A stretch of DNA of 64,000 nt. Source: Rhizophlyctis rosea (taxonomy: Eukaryota > Chytridiomycota > Chytridiomycetes > Rhizophlyctidales > Rhizophlyctidaceae). The notes beneath the pieces are model-generated. The model searched no databases and was not told the DNA's origin. It worked only from the letters and a program-made list of their open reading frames with translations. How positions within the stretch are numbered: the first letter of the stretch is position 1; every line of letters starts with the position of its first letter. The stretch covers positions 1 through 64,000 of the forward strand of contig JADGJC010000017.1 of the NCBI GenBank assembly GCA_027596075.1. Direction: 5' to 3'. The position numbers and the translations under genes are program-made. Of this stretch, positions 45,691 through 57,700 are shown in pieces.

Positions 45691-48600
45691 ATGATGGACA
45701 GTCACAGCCCAGGTCACATATGGCAGGATACGCCTGTCACAAGGCAATCATTTGTGGATGATGTCGAGTGCGAGGAAGCAAGAGTGCTGCCATCACCTTC
45801 TCACCTCGTTCCCGTTTCGCATGCCCCTGCCCACCGACGTCCTTCAGTCCATTGGAAGGTTCAACCTGCACCTTCGGACCCCATCCCCGCGATTGAAGAG
45901 ACTTCGAGTCGGACCCTATCAACCCTCATCAAAGCCAGCCCGTCCGCCGACCCCTTCCGCCCTACGATATCGTCTTCTGGACTAACCTCCTCCCATCGAA
46001 CAACACTCAAGCAAGCGTTTCTAGCATTCATCAAATCCGCGTCCTACTTCACATACCGTGGAACAATAGTTTTCATCCTCTGTATCCCCATCTTTTACTC
46101 ACTGAAGAAATACAGTGATTTTGCGCTATCGCAAACTCTGTTCTATCCACCTTCCATATTGGTGATCAATGTAACGCTCTCATTCTTCGTCTGCCTCCAA
46201 CTGCTGGCGGTCCTCACCTTCGGTTTGACGTACCGAACTCAGCAGTGGGCTCTCGGTTTCGTGGTATTCTTTCAAATCATCGGGTTTTTAGTGGTTGGAC
46301 AACCCAAGGTATTTGGTGGATATAGTCGGGCCGTATATAACGCCACGCTCTTGTTGTGGGGACCACTCATATTTTGCCAAGCCGCTGTGTACTTGACCCA
46401 CCTCATGTTCAGAAGAAGGTTTTCAAGATACCGGAAGAAGCCGTGGCGGAGAAAAATGATGAAGGGTTTGCAGTATTTCGGTGGACCTATGTTGTTGACT
46501 ATACTCATTTATGGGCACACATACGGTACGTGCTGTTCAACTCGGTTTTGATCAACATCATATTGGCGTAGTATTCTAATCACACGGTATGCAGTTAATC
46601 TATACTATTATTACTTAGCTGAACGTTCTTGGTCCGTGGCGATCGAATATGGCTCCTCCATGGGCACTTTCGTCTTTACCTCCCTTTTCTACCCTGTGTA
46701 TAAAGTCTTTATTTCCGTTGCGCTGCATCAAATCAGTATATACATCCTTGGAAGATTGCCATTTAGAATTCAGAAGCGACATACTTTGCCTAGGACTATC
46801 TTAAATGAGGTAAGTCTTGGCGAAAGGGAGATCTGGATCTGAACTGGACAGCAAGTTTCCCACTCAGTCACGTCAGATGCTGACTTGATCTCCCTTCTCT
46901 ACGCCCCCAATGTAGGGTTCATCGGGTCTTCCGATGAAAGCGCTTCTAATGACCCAACGGGACATGCCGCTGTTCATCCTGGGCTCAGTTGTTGCTGAGC
47001 TCATTTCCAGAATCCTCTTCCGTTTATTCAACGCCTATCATTTCAAGCGGCAGGCTCGGAAACGGCGGAATCAGATTCACCCGGGGAAAATATCGAAAGG
47101 AAGGAAAAGTATATCGGAACAAGAGGGAGGAAGGAGGTCGATTGTTGGGGATGAAGGTGGTAGGATAGAGGACAGGAGGACCCGAATGATGAGCATCAGC
47201 GAAGGGGAAGGGATTTCTCCATTGAGGAGCAGAAGGATGACATTGGAAAGTGGACGTGGTAGGAGGATTAGTACAGGACCCCTCAACGAAAAATTGAATA
47301 AGGACAGCGGCACTGAGTTTGATCAATACCGTCGGGAAAGCACCTACAACTCACGACATCGAAGTCGGCACAATTCAAGATCTTACACCACTTCACCTGA
47401 AGGCAATGGCTTCATAACATCGGCACCCTCGAATCCTCACGGCCCCTCACGCAGAACATCTCGTATGGCATCCATAGACTATGGGGCATCTAACGTATAT
47501 GGCTCGGACGACCGAAACTTAGATACTCTTGCCAGCGATACCAACGAAGGAGGTGGGCTGTGGATATTTGGGAGCGAGGATTCTATGAAAAGGGAGCGCG
47601 CCACTGCTGTGATTGATGATGGAGACAGTGACCGCAGTACGCACTTAGGTGGACTAGTGAAAGCAACTGTGGCGGCCGTTAGAGCCATGGGACGAAGAAT
47701 GAGCCTAGCGCAAAGTCTAATGAGTAGCAAAAGCGTCAAGGAACGTAGGGCTAGGGAGCGGGCTGCCGCCATTGAACGGGCTCATGAAAGGGAATCGGTG
47801 GATTTGGAGGCGGGAGCAGCTGAGAGCAGAAAATCTGTTGGGCAAGAAGGAGGCGCGAGGGGAAGTAGGGCGTCGAGGCTGGACGGTGTGCGAGGGAATA
47901 ATGCATTGATGAAGGAACGAATGGTAGATAGCCCGGAGAGTTCCAGTGTTGATTTAGCTGATTTGCCCATTGCTTCGGTCAACGGATCTGCGCGCGGCTA
48001 CAGTGGCGATTCGCGTTCCTTTGAAGCTGGGAAAGTGGAGAACGGAGATAACGTGATTGAAGATTCACGGACGCAGCGTCAAAAACCAAATTCGCCTGCT
48101 CCCTTGCCCGTTGCGCAGATGCAAAGTATAGCACCCGGTCGAAATCTACCTCCTTTAGAGCGCCCGGTGGTTCAGCAACCCTCCCCGGCACTTGACCGTC
48201 CCGCACTGCCAAAAATCATCTTGGTTAACCCGGAGGAAGATGCTCAATCACTCGTCTCATCCGTGCCCACCGCACCTCCATCTCCGATGACACCACAACT
48301 TCCGCGTTTAGATACATCAGCACCACCTATAATCGTGATCGGCGAGGATAGCGACACTACAAACGGTCAACCAACACCAATCTTGGTCATTGAACCAAAT
48401 ACCGGAACATCTCAATTTACTCTTCCCGAATCGCCCGTACCTGTTCTGATTACAGGGCCCGACGATGAAGAGCATGCTCCCAAGCCTCGACCCTTACCCA
48501 GAGAATCCATATCCCTATCTCAACGCCGCGAGACCCTGCCCCCAGCTGAAGTCGATGCGGAAACACAACAAAGAGAAGAAGAGAAAGCGAATGAAATCAC

Positions 48601-49997
48601 ACGTGCATTCGAAGGATGGGTGGATCCGTTCCAACCTCCTCCGCCAGCGACATTGGATTTGGATACGTACACCTCAGCTTACCCTTCACATCATGTGTAC
48701 ACATCCGATCCAGGCTCAGACTTGGAGTCTGACGTTTCAGGATCCGAATACGGTGGGGATGGTGGATATGGGTTTACATCCAACCCCAATATGCGGGCTA
48801 GCGACATTGATTTGAGAATCACGAGAAGTTATGAGAACGTCAGTCCATTTACTGTTGAGAAGATGGGAGTTACAAGGCGGATGAGTGTATTTTCGGCGGG
48901 GATGAGTGTCTTCTCGGAGGGCAGTAGTATCAGTGCTTTGAGTGTTGGACGAGGACGGGCCTTCTCTGATGAGGGATTGGATCTGGGCAGTGGGGACGTT
49001 GGCGGTGGGGGATTGATTCATGCGGCACAACAAGGTGGGGCAGGGAAAGCAGAAGGAGGAGACAAAGTCCAGTACACTGGCGCACAGGACGCAGCCCAGG
49101 CCAGGAAGAAGATGTATGCCAGGTTGCATACTTTGACGGGTGCAAACGGGGGAAGGGAAAGTGCTGTTTCAAGAGAGGAAGAACCATTTGGTGCGCTTGG
49201 TCGAGAAGATAGAGATGGTTTACAAGGAGCAGACGTTGGGAGAGAAGATGCGTCACCGACTGGAGAAACCGAGAACGTCATGTCCACCACCATCGACTCA
49301 CGATCCCAACCTTTACAAACCTCTTCATCCCTGACACCAAATTCGTCCATGCCCTTCTCCAACTCTCGGACCCAATTCCGTGCCCGCCGCAACGCCCTTC
49401 CCAAATCTCGCCCAGTCCTACCACCAAATCGTGCTCACAATCCAACAACTCTCTTCATCCTCCAAGATGCGGCAGAAATGTTTGTAGAATACACGGTCAT
49501 ACTTCTCGGCGGAATGCATCACTTCATTTTCCATACAATGATGGAAAGCACGGAGAATGGAGAAGTCGCAAGGGACTGGAGAGATTTTGCTGGCTATTGT
49601 GCTATAAGAGTTGCTGTCATGCTTGCTGTGGCGCTTTTGGGTGATTTCTTAGTCTTTTGGGTGATCGAAGGCATGCAAGGTGAGGCGCTTTCATATTGAC
49701 AACATCCATGTCTACAGTATATCTGTGTGATTGACAAGCGGTTTACCAGGATGGTTTCACCGCATCAACTTTGTTATTAAGATTGGATGGTTTGACATTA
49801 TATGGATGTGCACTATCGTGTTTGCCCAGGTGAGGTGAAACCGGAGTATTGTTAGGTCTTCTTTTGCATCATGGAATTTCATTTGGGATTGAGTGTCATT
49901 TGATCGATTTGCTCATATTGTCCTCGTTATCGTACAGACATCGGCCTATGTCGCACTGCGATCCGGAATATATGGACTCATTTTCGCCGGCCATTAA
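45691..49997 (+). CDS. Large multi-pass membrane protein with a long disordered cytoplasmic region
   Basis: Five exons (45691-46525, 46595-46809, 46916-49679, 49750-49829, 49938-49997) close in phase to 1317 residues. After a disordered N-terminus there are about eight membrane segments between residues 110 and 380, for example GTIVFILCIPIFYSLKKYS, ILVINVTLSFFVCLQLLAVL and LGFVVFFQIIGFLVVGQ. From about 390 to 1190 the chain is disordered and rich in Ser, Arg and Glu. It includes arginine-rich stretches (RKRRNQIHPGKISKGRKS), many RxxS-type kinase-like sites, and Pro-rich parts. Three to four further membrane segments (VAVMLAVALLGDFLVFWVI, FDIIWMCTIVFAQTSAYVAL) end the protein. I know no family with this layout. 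The split membrane domain suggests one bundle interrupted by an 800-residue regulatory insertion. Confidence 0.8.
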
Positions 49998-50377
49998 ATT
50001 GTTCACAGGCGATCATTTATGGGCATGGATTTTGCAAGTTGAAGGGGAGGCCGCTACGCTTGGAAGTATTGATCTTGCATCTGGCGCTATTCTGTAACAT
50101 TGTAGAATAGATTAGCGAAACGGCGAAGAAATGAATTGTAGATAGAATTATAACCAGTGATTGGTTTGAAGTTTTCCTTTCTGATTGTAAATAGTCATCA
50201 AGCATAATGGACTGTCAAACATAGAGATCAGAGCACTGGCCAACCATCCACAACATTGCCTCAAGCCCCATTGCAAATTCATGGCCTTTTGTATTACACG
50301 ATAAAAATTTCGAATGTACAGGATTGTGCAAGATAGGTTCCATTCTGCCAGCCCCAAACCCATATCTCGACGTCTGA
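49998..50377. other. Convergent intergenic stretch
   Basis: It lies between the membrane-protein stop and the stop of the minus-strand acidic protein. It is AT-rich with no exon. Confidence 0.4.
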
Positions 50378-52142
50378 TCAATACAAATGCATGCTATCCT
50401 CCGTAGATTTCTCCGGTTTCACAATTCTACCGACGAAACGCGCGCGCACCCCTGACGCAGCTTTCGCAAGCCTCCCTTCTCCGCGCTTTACCATCTTTCT
50501 TGCCCGGCTATACGACCTTTCCCTGACCGCCAGCATACGCCTTCCGCCCTCCCCATGACCTCCTACATACTCCTCCCTTCTTCCCAACGGGGTCATGGCG
50601 CTATCCGCATACTGCCTCGACACCACCTCGAGCAACTGATCTCTCAACTTCCTCCTATCATCCGACGACAGGAATTGGTGGTTGTTCAGGATCAGGTCGA
50701 ATTCCGCGCTACATCTGCTCACGGTTGCAGTGGGAGTGGAAGGATCGACGATGCTCTTCACTTTTTGAACGTGGAATTCCTTTTTGCGAAGGATAGGTGC
50801 CGGACGGTGCCACTTCAGCAGTCGCAATGTTCGAGTGCTGCTGTCGCTTGATGAGCTGGCGGAAGACTCCGTTTCAAGCATTTGTGCAGTATCGTCGCCG
50901 TCCATTTCCACTCCCTTCCCCTTCAACCCCTTCGCCACACACGCTTTACATCTAAACCCCAACTTCCGGTCCGAATCCTCACAACAGCGCAACTGTCGTC
51001 GCCACACCTCCACCTGTCCCCGTGCCCCAGTCCTCCTTCCGTGCTCATCAACGGGATACTCCATCGTCACAAGTCCATATCCGTCCACTTTTTCACCCAA
51101 TTCGATCGCATCAATATTATCAGCATCAATATCATCAGCATCAATATCATCAGCATCAATTTCGTCCTCCCACCCGTCCTCCCACCCATCCTCCGGCCCG
51201 TACCGATACATAACCCGATCAAATGGATCAAACACTCGCACCGTGCGACCATACGAAGAAGAGAAGTGATCGTTCGACGTGAGCTTCATGATGGAAAGGG
51301 GAAAGTCATCCATTGAGATTCTACATAAATATTGCAGCTGCTTCAGGCCATAAACGTCACAATATTTGAATGACATGGCGAAAAGGTTGAAACGTCCCAT
51401 GCGCAGCCGATCGAGATCGAGGTCGGGATTGTATTTGGTGGATGCGATCTCGTTACCGGTAACAGTTTGGATGAGGTGGATGAACGTGTTTGCTGCGAAA
51501 GCGAAAAAATGCTCATTCTGCGTCCCGGAGTCAATAGCGTCGCGGGGGAGTTGGTAGACTTTACGACCGCTGACAGGTACAACGATGCGCGTGTGAGAGA
51601 CTGAGTCGCCGCAATAATGATAGTGGTGATTTCCGCAGAGAGTGGTTTCACACACAAATGAATGCCACAGACCCGTGCAGGCTTTTCCGATGCCCATTTG
51701 TTCGCCCGTTCTCCAATCCTCAACAGCAAATTTCGTTTTGTTCGAGTTGCGGACGTGACGGGCAATGAACGGCGATCGTGTAAGATGGACGATTGATTTG
51801 AGTAATACGGCGTCCAAATGGGGCCGTTTGAGCTTCTGTGAAGACGATATCCTGGAAAGGATGCTGACGGGTCCGTTTGCGCATCTGGCTTGGATCCAGC
51901 AGTACTTGACCGTCGGGGTGCAAGCCACACACCGGATGACCAGAGAGAATAGAATCATCAATCGATACACCGATAATATCCCTGACGACTTTTCCGTCTA
52001 GTTGGTTGATGGTTTCACTAACTCCTATCCGACACATAAATCTCGTATCATCTTCATCCAAATGCTCACTCTCCTCATCACTGTCCTCGTCGACCTCCAT
52101 ACGATCCGTGCCGCGTGTCAGCCCCTCATCCCCTCTTGTCAT
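50378..52142 (-). CDS. Unrecognised protein with a Cys/His-rich centre and an Asp-repeat
   Basis: Two exons (52142-51931 and about 51851-50378) joined by a 79-base intron give about 561 residues; another acceptor at 51885 is possible. The N-terminus is acidic (MEVDEDSDEESEHLDEDDTR). The middle has CTGLWHSFVCETTLCGNHHY, then HYCGDSVSHTRIVVPVSGRK, and long hydrophobic-core-like stretches (EHFFAFAANTFIHLIQTVTG and GRFNLFAMSFKYCDVYGL). A repeat region, EDGWEDGWEDE followed by DIDAD units, precedes CCEDSDRKLGFRCKACV, a possible four-cysteine zinc site. The C-terminus is basic. I find no known domain. The long open second exon with even residue use supports it as real. Confidence 0.65.
51106..51165. 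repeat. 15-base in-frame tandem repeat
   Basis: About four units of cagcatcaatatcat lie inside the acidic-protein gene. They encode successive Ile-Asp-Ala-Asp-(Asp/Asn) units on the minus strand. The unit length is a multiple of three, so copy changes keep the frame. Confidence 0.85.
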
Positions 52143-53011
52143 GACGCGGCCGTTCCGGCGCGCAGTTGTAGCCGACGAGTCCGAACGCCGATACGTTTTA
52201 TAGGAACTAGCAGCAGATGCGGTGAGCTTTTGGGTAGTTGCTGCGGTGGTTGAGCGAGCCGAACGACATAGCGCAGAAACAGATGAAGAGGAGGATCCAG
52301 TTGCACGTTATTGTGTTTGTTATTGCCACTGTTGATAGCTATGTCTTCCAGTGGTTCGTGTGGAATGCGTAGTCTAAAGAGCAACAGCGATGGAAAAGGA
52401 TTGCAAAAGTTTGTAACATGAGTGTAGGAGGGAAGAGAATGCCTGCTGGTGCTCAGAGACCGGGTGGGCAAACCTTAGTTTCCGCCAACTCCTCCGGTTA
52501 ACCAGCCTGGTGCAAAATCATTCCATCCACTTAGACAGTTTTGTTCATTAACCTAAATGAGGAAACACTTAAACCAGATGAGGGAATTTGGAGTGTCCTA
52601 AGGTTTGCTTCCCCGGTCTTTCATGGTGCTTGAGCTGGGGTTGGGTGGGCCCGTGGCGCAGTTCCAGGGTCCAGATGATAGGTACCCCACCTCACCGTGA
52701 CCGAAACTGGAGAAAAAATGCAAAGGCAGATGGGGAGGGGCGACTGTCTGCATCCAATGACAGATGGCGTCCCTGAGGTGCTTGAACATCAAAGAAATCC
52801 CAGCGAAAACATCAAAATACCAACATCGTCAAAGTGATGATCGATGTCTTCTTGTTCACACTACACACTCTACACGCTGTATTGACAAACACAGAGTGTC
52901 GAATTTTCACATGAAAAACATCAGCCCAGTAGCCCCTCAGAGCTCCTGAGCGCACTACGTCTAGCAGCGAATCTCGCTCCCAATTCCCTTTCATGGCAAA
53001 AGCGGGTTAAC
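52143..53011. other. Intergenic region
   Basis: It holds the promoter of the acidic-protein gene and the 3' flank of the next minus-strand gene. The frame at 52139-52471 on the minus strand shows no domain and is probably leader sequence. Confidence 0.4.
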
Positions 53012-54429
53012 TTATTGATCCAGCCAAAACAGCAACTCATGCAGAACAAACCTCAATCTCACAAAGCCGCTCAAGACTTGCTCCTGAGATCTTGCTCCCC
53101 GGATCCACATAGCAGTCTCCTCTGCCTTGCGATATGCAATCCGTGCCATGTCAGCTTTCTCAACGTTGGTGTGCACCCATTCCAACATTCCATTAACGGA
53201 GTCGTCCGACACATCTTCTAATGGCTGGTCCAGAGCACTAAGGACATTGGCAATGTCATCCGCTGATAAATCGTGCGAGGCACTGCTCGGTGGGCTACCA
53301 ATAGCAGCAACCTCCTGACTATGCCGCACACAATTCCATTTGAGAAGTGCTTTGGAAGCGATGGATCTGAGGGCTGCCATCCAACTTCTAAATAACATCA
53401 GGAACACCACTTGTACTAGCTTTTCCACACTCTCTCTGCATACGGCCAATTGAAGAAGGCGGCGATCGAATTGCAGCTTCGGGTAATTATCCGCAACAAC
53501 GAAATGTAAGGCATGTTGGTGGTTGGCGGAAGGTTCCAAGGCGTAGTCGTAGGTGCATGGGATAAATGATGGTCCATTTGTGATAAAACCGCAGATCGGA
53601 GCAACAGGAATCCCATTCGCAGTGTTTTCCAAGTCCCCCTCTGCACCGTGAAGAGTCTGTCAAACAACAGCCGTCAAGTAAGAAACGCCATGACTAATGA
53701 ACCTACCTCGCATAGCCATATACAGGTGGGCCTGAGCTTGACGAATATCGTTCGTATTACTCTCTATGATTTTTCCTATGACGTCTCTGCCCACCATTAT
53801 GGTCCGCTCCACCGTTCCCGAACCGCCATCCGGACATAGCCATCTCTGATCCTCTATCTTCATACTTCCCCCAAACCAGTGAACCATTTCAGCGAAGACC
53901 TTCAAAGTGCATCAGCATGTGATTTGTTCCTACAAGGAAGGCCGCTCACCGTTGTGACATAGTGATGACTAGTCTCCGCAGTTCCACTGGACCATGAACG
54001 ATGACTTATAAGAAGTTTGTTCAATTGGGAAGTGAGAGCGTCTGTCCGACATAATGAGTTGAACAATTGCAAAAAAGAGTATTTCTGGTAGTCTTACCGA
54101 CAATTTGATTGGGTACCAAAGGCATGACCTCCGGCTCAAAGGAGAGTGGTGTGTCGGGAAGGTTGAATGCACGCCACACTTCATCCCAGCCAAACTTTGA
54201 GAAGCATTTTCCGACGGTGGCTGCCATTAGAATGACGGATTGTGATTAGTTTAACTCTACAAGGCGTGGCTCTGGCTGAAGCGTCTTTTGATATTTGTTG
54301 AATACCACGCAGTTCGGAGTTAAAAGTGCCATTTTGCTTGACCAAGAACTCATTTAGGATTCGAAATAGTTGAGTAAGATTGGGCGCAGTTAGTAGGTCG
54401 TCCGCTATGGAATTCCGTTGACTGAGCAT
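53012..54429 (-). CDS. Uncharacterised protein, possibly a decayed PD-(D/E)XK-nuclease fold
   Basis: Five exons (54429-54306, 54220-54098, 54041-53950, 53899-53707, 53640-53012) close in phase to 386 residues. Residues 100-180 read VTTVFAEMVHWFGGSMKIED, then RTIMVGRDVIGKIIESNTND and IRQAQAHLYMAMREGD. The order of a hydrophobic strand, an acidic residue, a strand ending in Glu, and a helix with QAQA resembles restriction-nuclease-like folds in many fungal lineage-specific families. The expected Lys of the E-x-K motif is Asn here, so catalysis is doubtful. The C-terminal third is helical. I do not recognise a named family; the fold idea is inference only. It is divergent from the villidin-like gene. 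Confidence 0.65.
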
Positions 54430-54783
54430 GCTTGCCAGTGGCAGAAGGGATAGATGAGAAACAAGTACAAGTAGGTTGGAAGTCAATTGGAAGTTGAGCA
54501 CGGACGGTCTGGTTGACAGACCAACTTACAGCACGGCTACTTTCAGTTTGACCAAATTTGGTGCTCGATGCTGATTAGTCAGCGACAACCCCATCACAGC
54601 AGGGTGCCAGGATGACTTCGGTCATCTCCACAAAGATGGACCCGCTTGGGTGGATTGTAACTCCTTTCCCTTCTAAGCTAACCGCCTTTGAAGCATTCAT
54701 CGACTTGGTTTATCTGCTTACTTGTAAACGGTGCATACACGCGTATTGAGGAGGCTGACTCCGCCTTTCAAGGCCCTGCCACC
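54430..54783. promoter_or_regulatory. Divergent promoter of the uncharacterised gene and the villidin-like gene
   Basis: About 350 bases separate the two chosen starts. An ATG at 54612 opens a short frame that may be an upstream frame or a spliced leader of the villidin-like gene. The start at 54784 has a near-ideal context (gccaccATGG). Confidence 0.5.
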
Positions 54784-57700
54784 ATGGAGGGCAAACACCA
54801 ACCAACGCAAGCTTCCAAGTACCGAAACGCATACTCGTCGACGCCTACCAAAGCCTTCTATACAGGGATTAAACTGGATGGCACGGCAACAACTAAATTA
54901 AAAGTATGCATGATCTTCACCCTTTACATTTCAATGCGCGCTACAACTGTTCCTTGAACCACGCAGTGTAACGATCTATTTTTCGGGGTACCGCTCCCAA
55001 CTTCCAGTATCGGCATATTCCCCATACCACGAAGCGCAATCGCCGAGCCTATCAAGATGGAAGTAAATCCACCGCTGGTGCTTCGTAAGTGTCCACTCTG
55101 GCTCCACCCATCTATATTCTAAAGCTTCAATTCGTTTGACCATGACCTTTCAACAATGATGATGATCACAGCTCATGGAAAGCAGATACAGACGTTCGCG
55201 TTCTCTCCGCTGGAAGCAACTATTCTTGCAAGCTCCACACGTCACGATGGGCTGGTCAGAATATGGAAGTTACCAACAGATGTCAGCCCACAACCAATTG
55301 CTGGTGCTCCAGCACGGGAAGTGGACGCCGCAGCAATGTATCTTGCAGGTCATGAGAAAAGAGTGGAGGTCATCGAATTCCACCCTACGATTGGGAATAT
55401 TTTGGCTACATGCTCTATGTGAGTGTAGTTTCGCTGCTCTCGAACAAATGATGAGCCTAACTGTGCATCGTTGTCAATCTCGTCCTCGACTCGGACAGAG
55501 ACTCAACAATACGATTATGGGAAATCGAAGCAATGCAAGATCATCTAACCTTGAACATACCAAATGAAGGAATTGCCCACAGTCTTTCATTTGATTATTG
55601 CGGCGATTTACTCACAATAGCGACGTCCGATGCAATGTTACACTTATATGACCCAAGAACAGGAAGTGATCCTGTACAGGTTAGCATGGTCGTATCGTTT
55701 TGCAACGGTAGCGACGTCATTATTGAAATGATGTACTGTTTTTCCATAGTCAACTTCACTGTCTCTCTCTCATCTCCCATCAAAACCTATCCGTACAACT
55801 TGGCTGACGCCAGATCCCTTGATTGCCACCACAGGATTTGGCAAGCAAGGTGTCAGAACAATCTCGCTGTGGGACAGGGCGCAATTATCGGAGCCGGTGG
55901 ATACAGTGACCATCCCAGAAGGCGGCGTCGGAGTGTTACAGCCGTTCTGGGACCCGGCATTACCTCTCTTGTATCTGACTGGTCGAGGAGAGGGAATTAG
56001 AGTATTTGAATTGGAAGACGGGAGTTTGAAAAGCGCTGTCACTTGTAAAGTTGAGAAGCAAGCGGTATGCGGTAAGAGTGGGGATAGTGTTTGTCGATGG
56101 TGTCGGCAGCATGACGAGCAGCTTTGTCATAACTAATTGATGGCATTTACAATTCCACAACCTCTCGCGCAGACATCAATGGAATTGATGCCCAAAGGCT
56201 TCTGTCTAAGTCAAAAATGTGAGATAGCCCGTTTCATACGACTTGGGTAAGAGATGTTTGACAGTCATATCATCTTCGTCTTCAATACTCACGGTACTGG
56301 GGATTTGCCTCCCGCCCAGGACGGATTCTTCCGTAGAGACGACTTCCCTCCACATTCCTCGCAATAATGCTGAAAAGGTCTTCCAAGAAGATCTGTATCC
56401 ACCTATTGCAACAGTAGACCCAGCGGCGAGTGCCGACGGATGGTTTTCAGGAGGTGAATCCATCCCTCCCCTTATGATGGACGTAGTTTTCGAACATACA
56501 CCCCCGAAACCCGGAGTCGCGGTTACGATTGTAGGGGAGGATGGCGTAGCAGAGGAAGTGGAACTGAGCCCTGTCCGGGAGACAATCAAGATGGACAGGA
56601 AGGTGTCGAGTACGGTCGGGCGGAAGAGCAGTATGGCGCCAAAGCATCACGGCGGAAGAGGGGATACTACTGGCGGTGGAGGGCTTGCAGTTCCCGATTT
56701 TGGTCATGCAAAAGAAGGCAGTGAGGACTCACATTCTCTCACATTGACCCATGCTATCTACTTGGATGGCTTTATGGAACTGGAACGGAGGGGATGGCTT
56801 GGAAGCGTCTGGGAACGACGATACCTCTCGCTCAAGAGGACGCGGCTTTATATCAGTGCTGATGAACAGGCGGAAACACCATTGGCCTCACTATCCATTG
56901 CTGACATCAAGCATGTGGACACATTCAGTACTGGAAAAGATGCAAAGGGCTTGTCCCTAGAACTCGGATTTTCAATCGATACGGGGGATATCATTTACCG
57001 CTTCAAAGCGTCTTCGCAATCCGAGCGAGATCACTGGGTCCATACTCTGAATAGCTTCCACAAACACGGACATGGACCAATATCGCGTTCTCCATCTATG
57101 GACATATCCAATTCTCCGCGTTCAAGCGTATCATCTACATACGTCACCGGTCGTCCCTCTCACACTAGCACATCTGCGCCCCTTCCTCCTCTTCCACGTG
57201 CGCCACCACCTCTCACCCGCACCTCTGCAACGCTAATCGGCGAACTCCAAACCCTAACTCAACCTCCAGATATCCGCAAACCTCCTCAATACACACCCCG
57301 CTTCATTGTGCTGGATGAAGACGCTATGCTCCATACATATATCAACGACATAAAGGCTTACACATCCGGCAAACCGCCTTTGGAGAGTATGAATCTTACC
57401 GCCGCGATATCAGTTCGGTTGGTTGGGGAGGGAGATTTGGCTCAACCCGGCGAAGCGGAGGGTGCTGGGGGCGGACAAGGAGGGACGAAAGTAACTGAAA
57501 GTACAACGCAAACGGAGTTCATCATCAATACTACGAAGCGGGCTGTCATTTTCCGTGCGCGAAATGCGTACGAGGCAGCGAATTGGGTGATGCAGATCCG
57601 GAGGGTAGTAGTGGCTAAAGCTGTCTTACCATCTAGTGAGGTCATCGGAAGCAGTGTTGTAGAGGGATGGGTTGAGCTTCTGCGAATTAGCGATGCTGCT

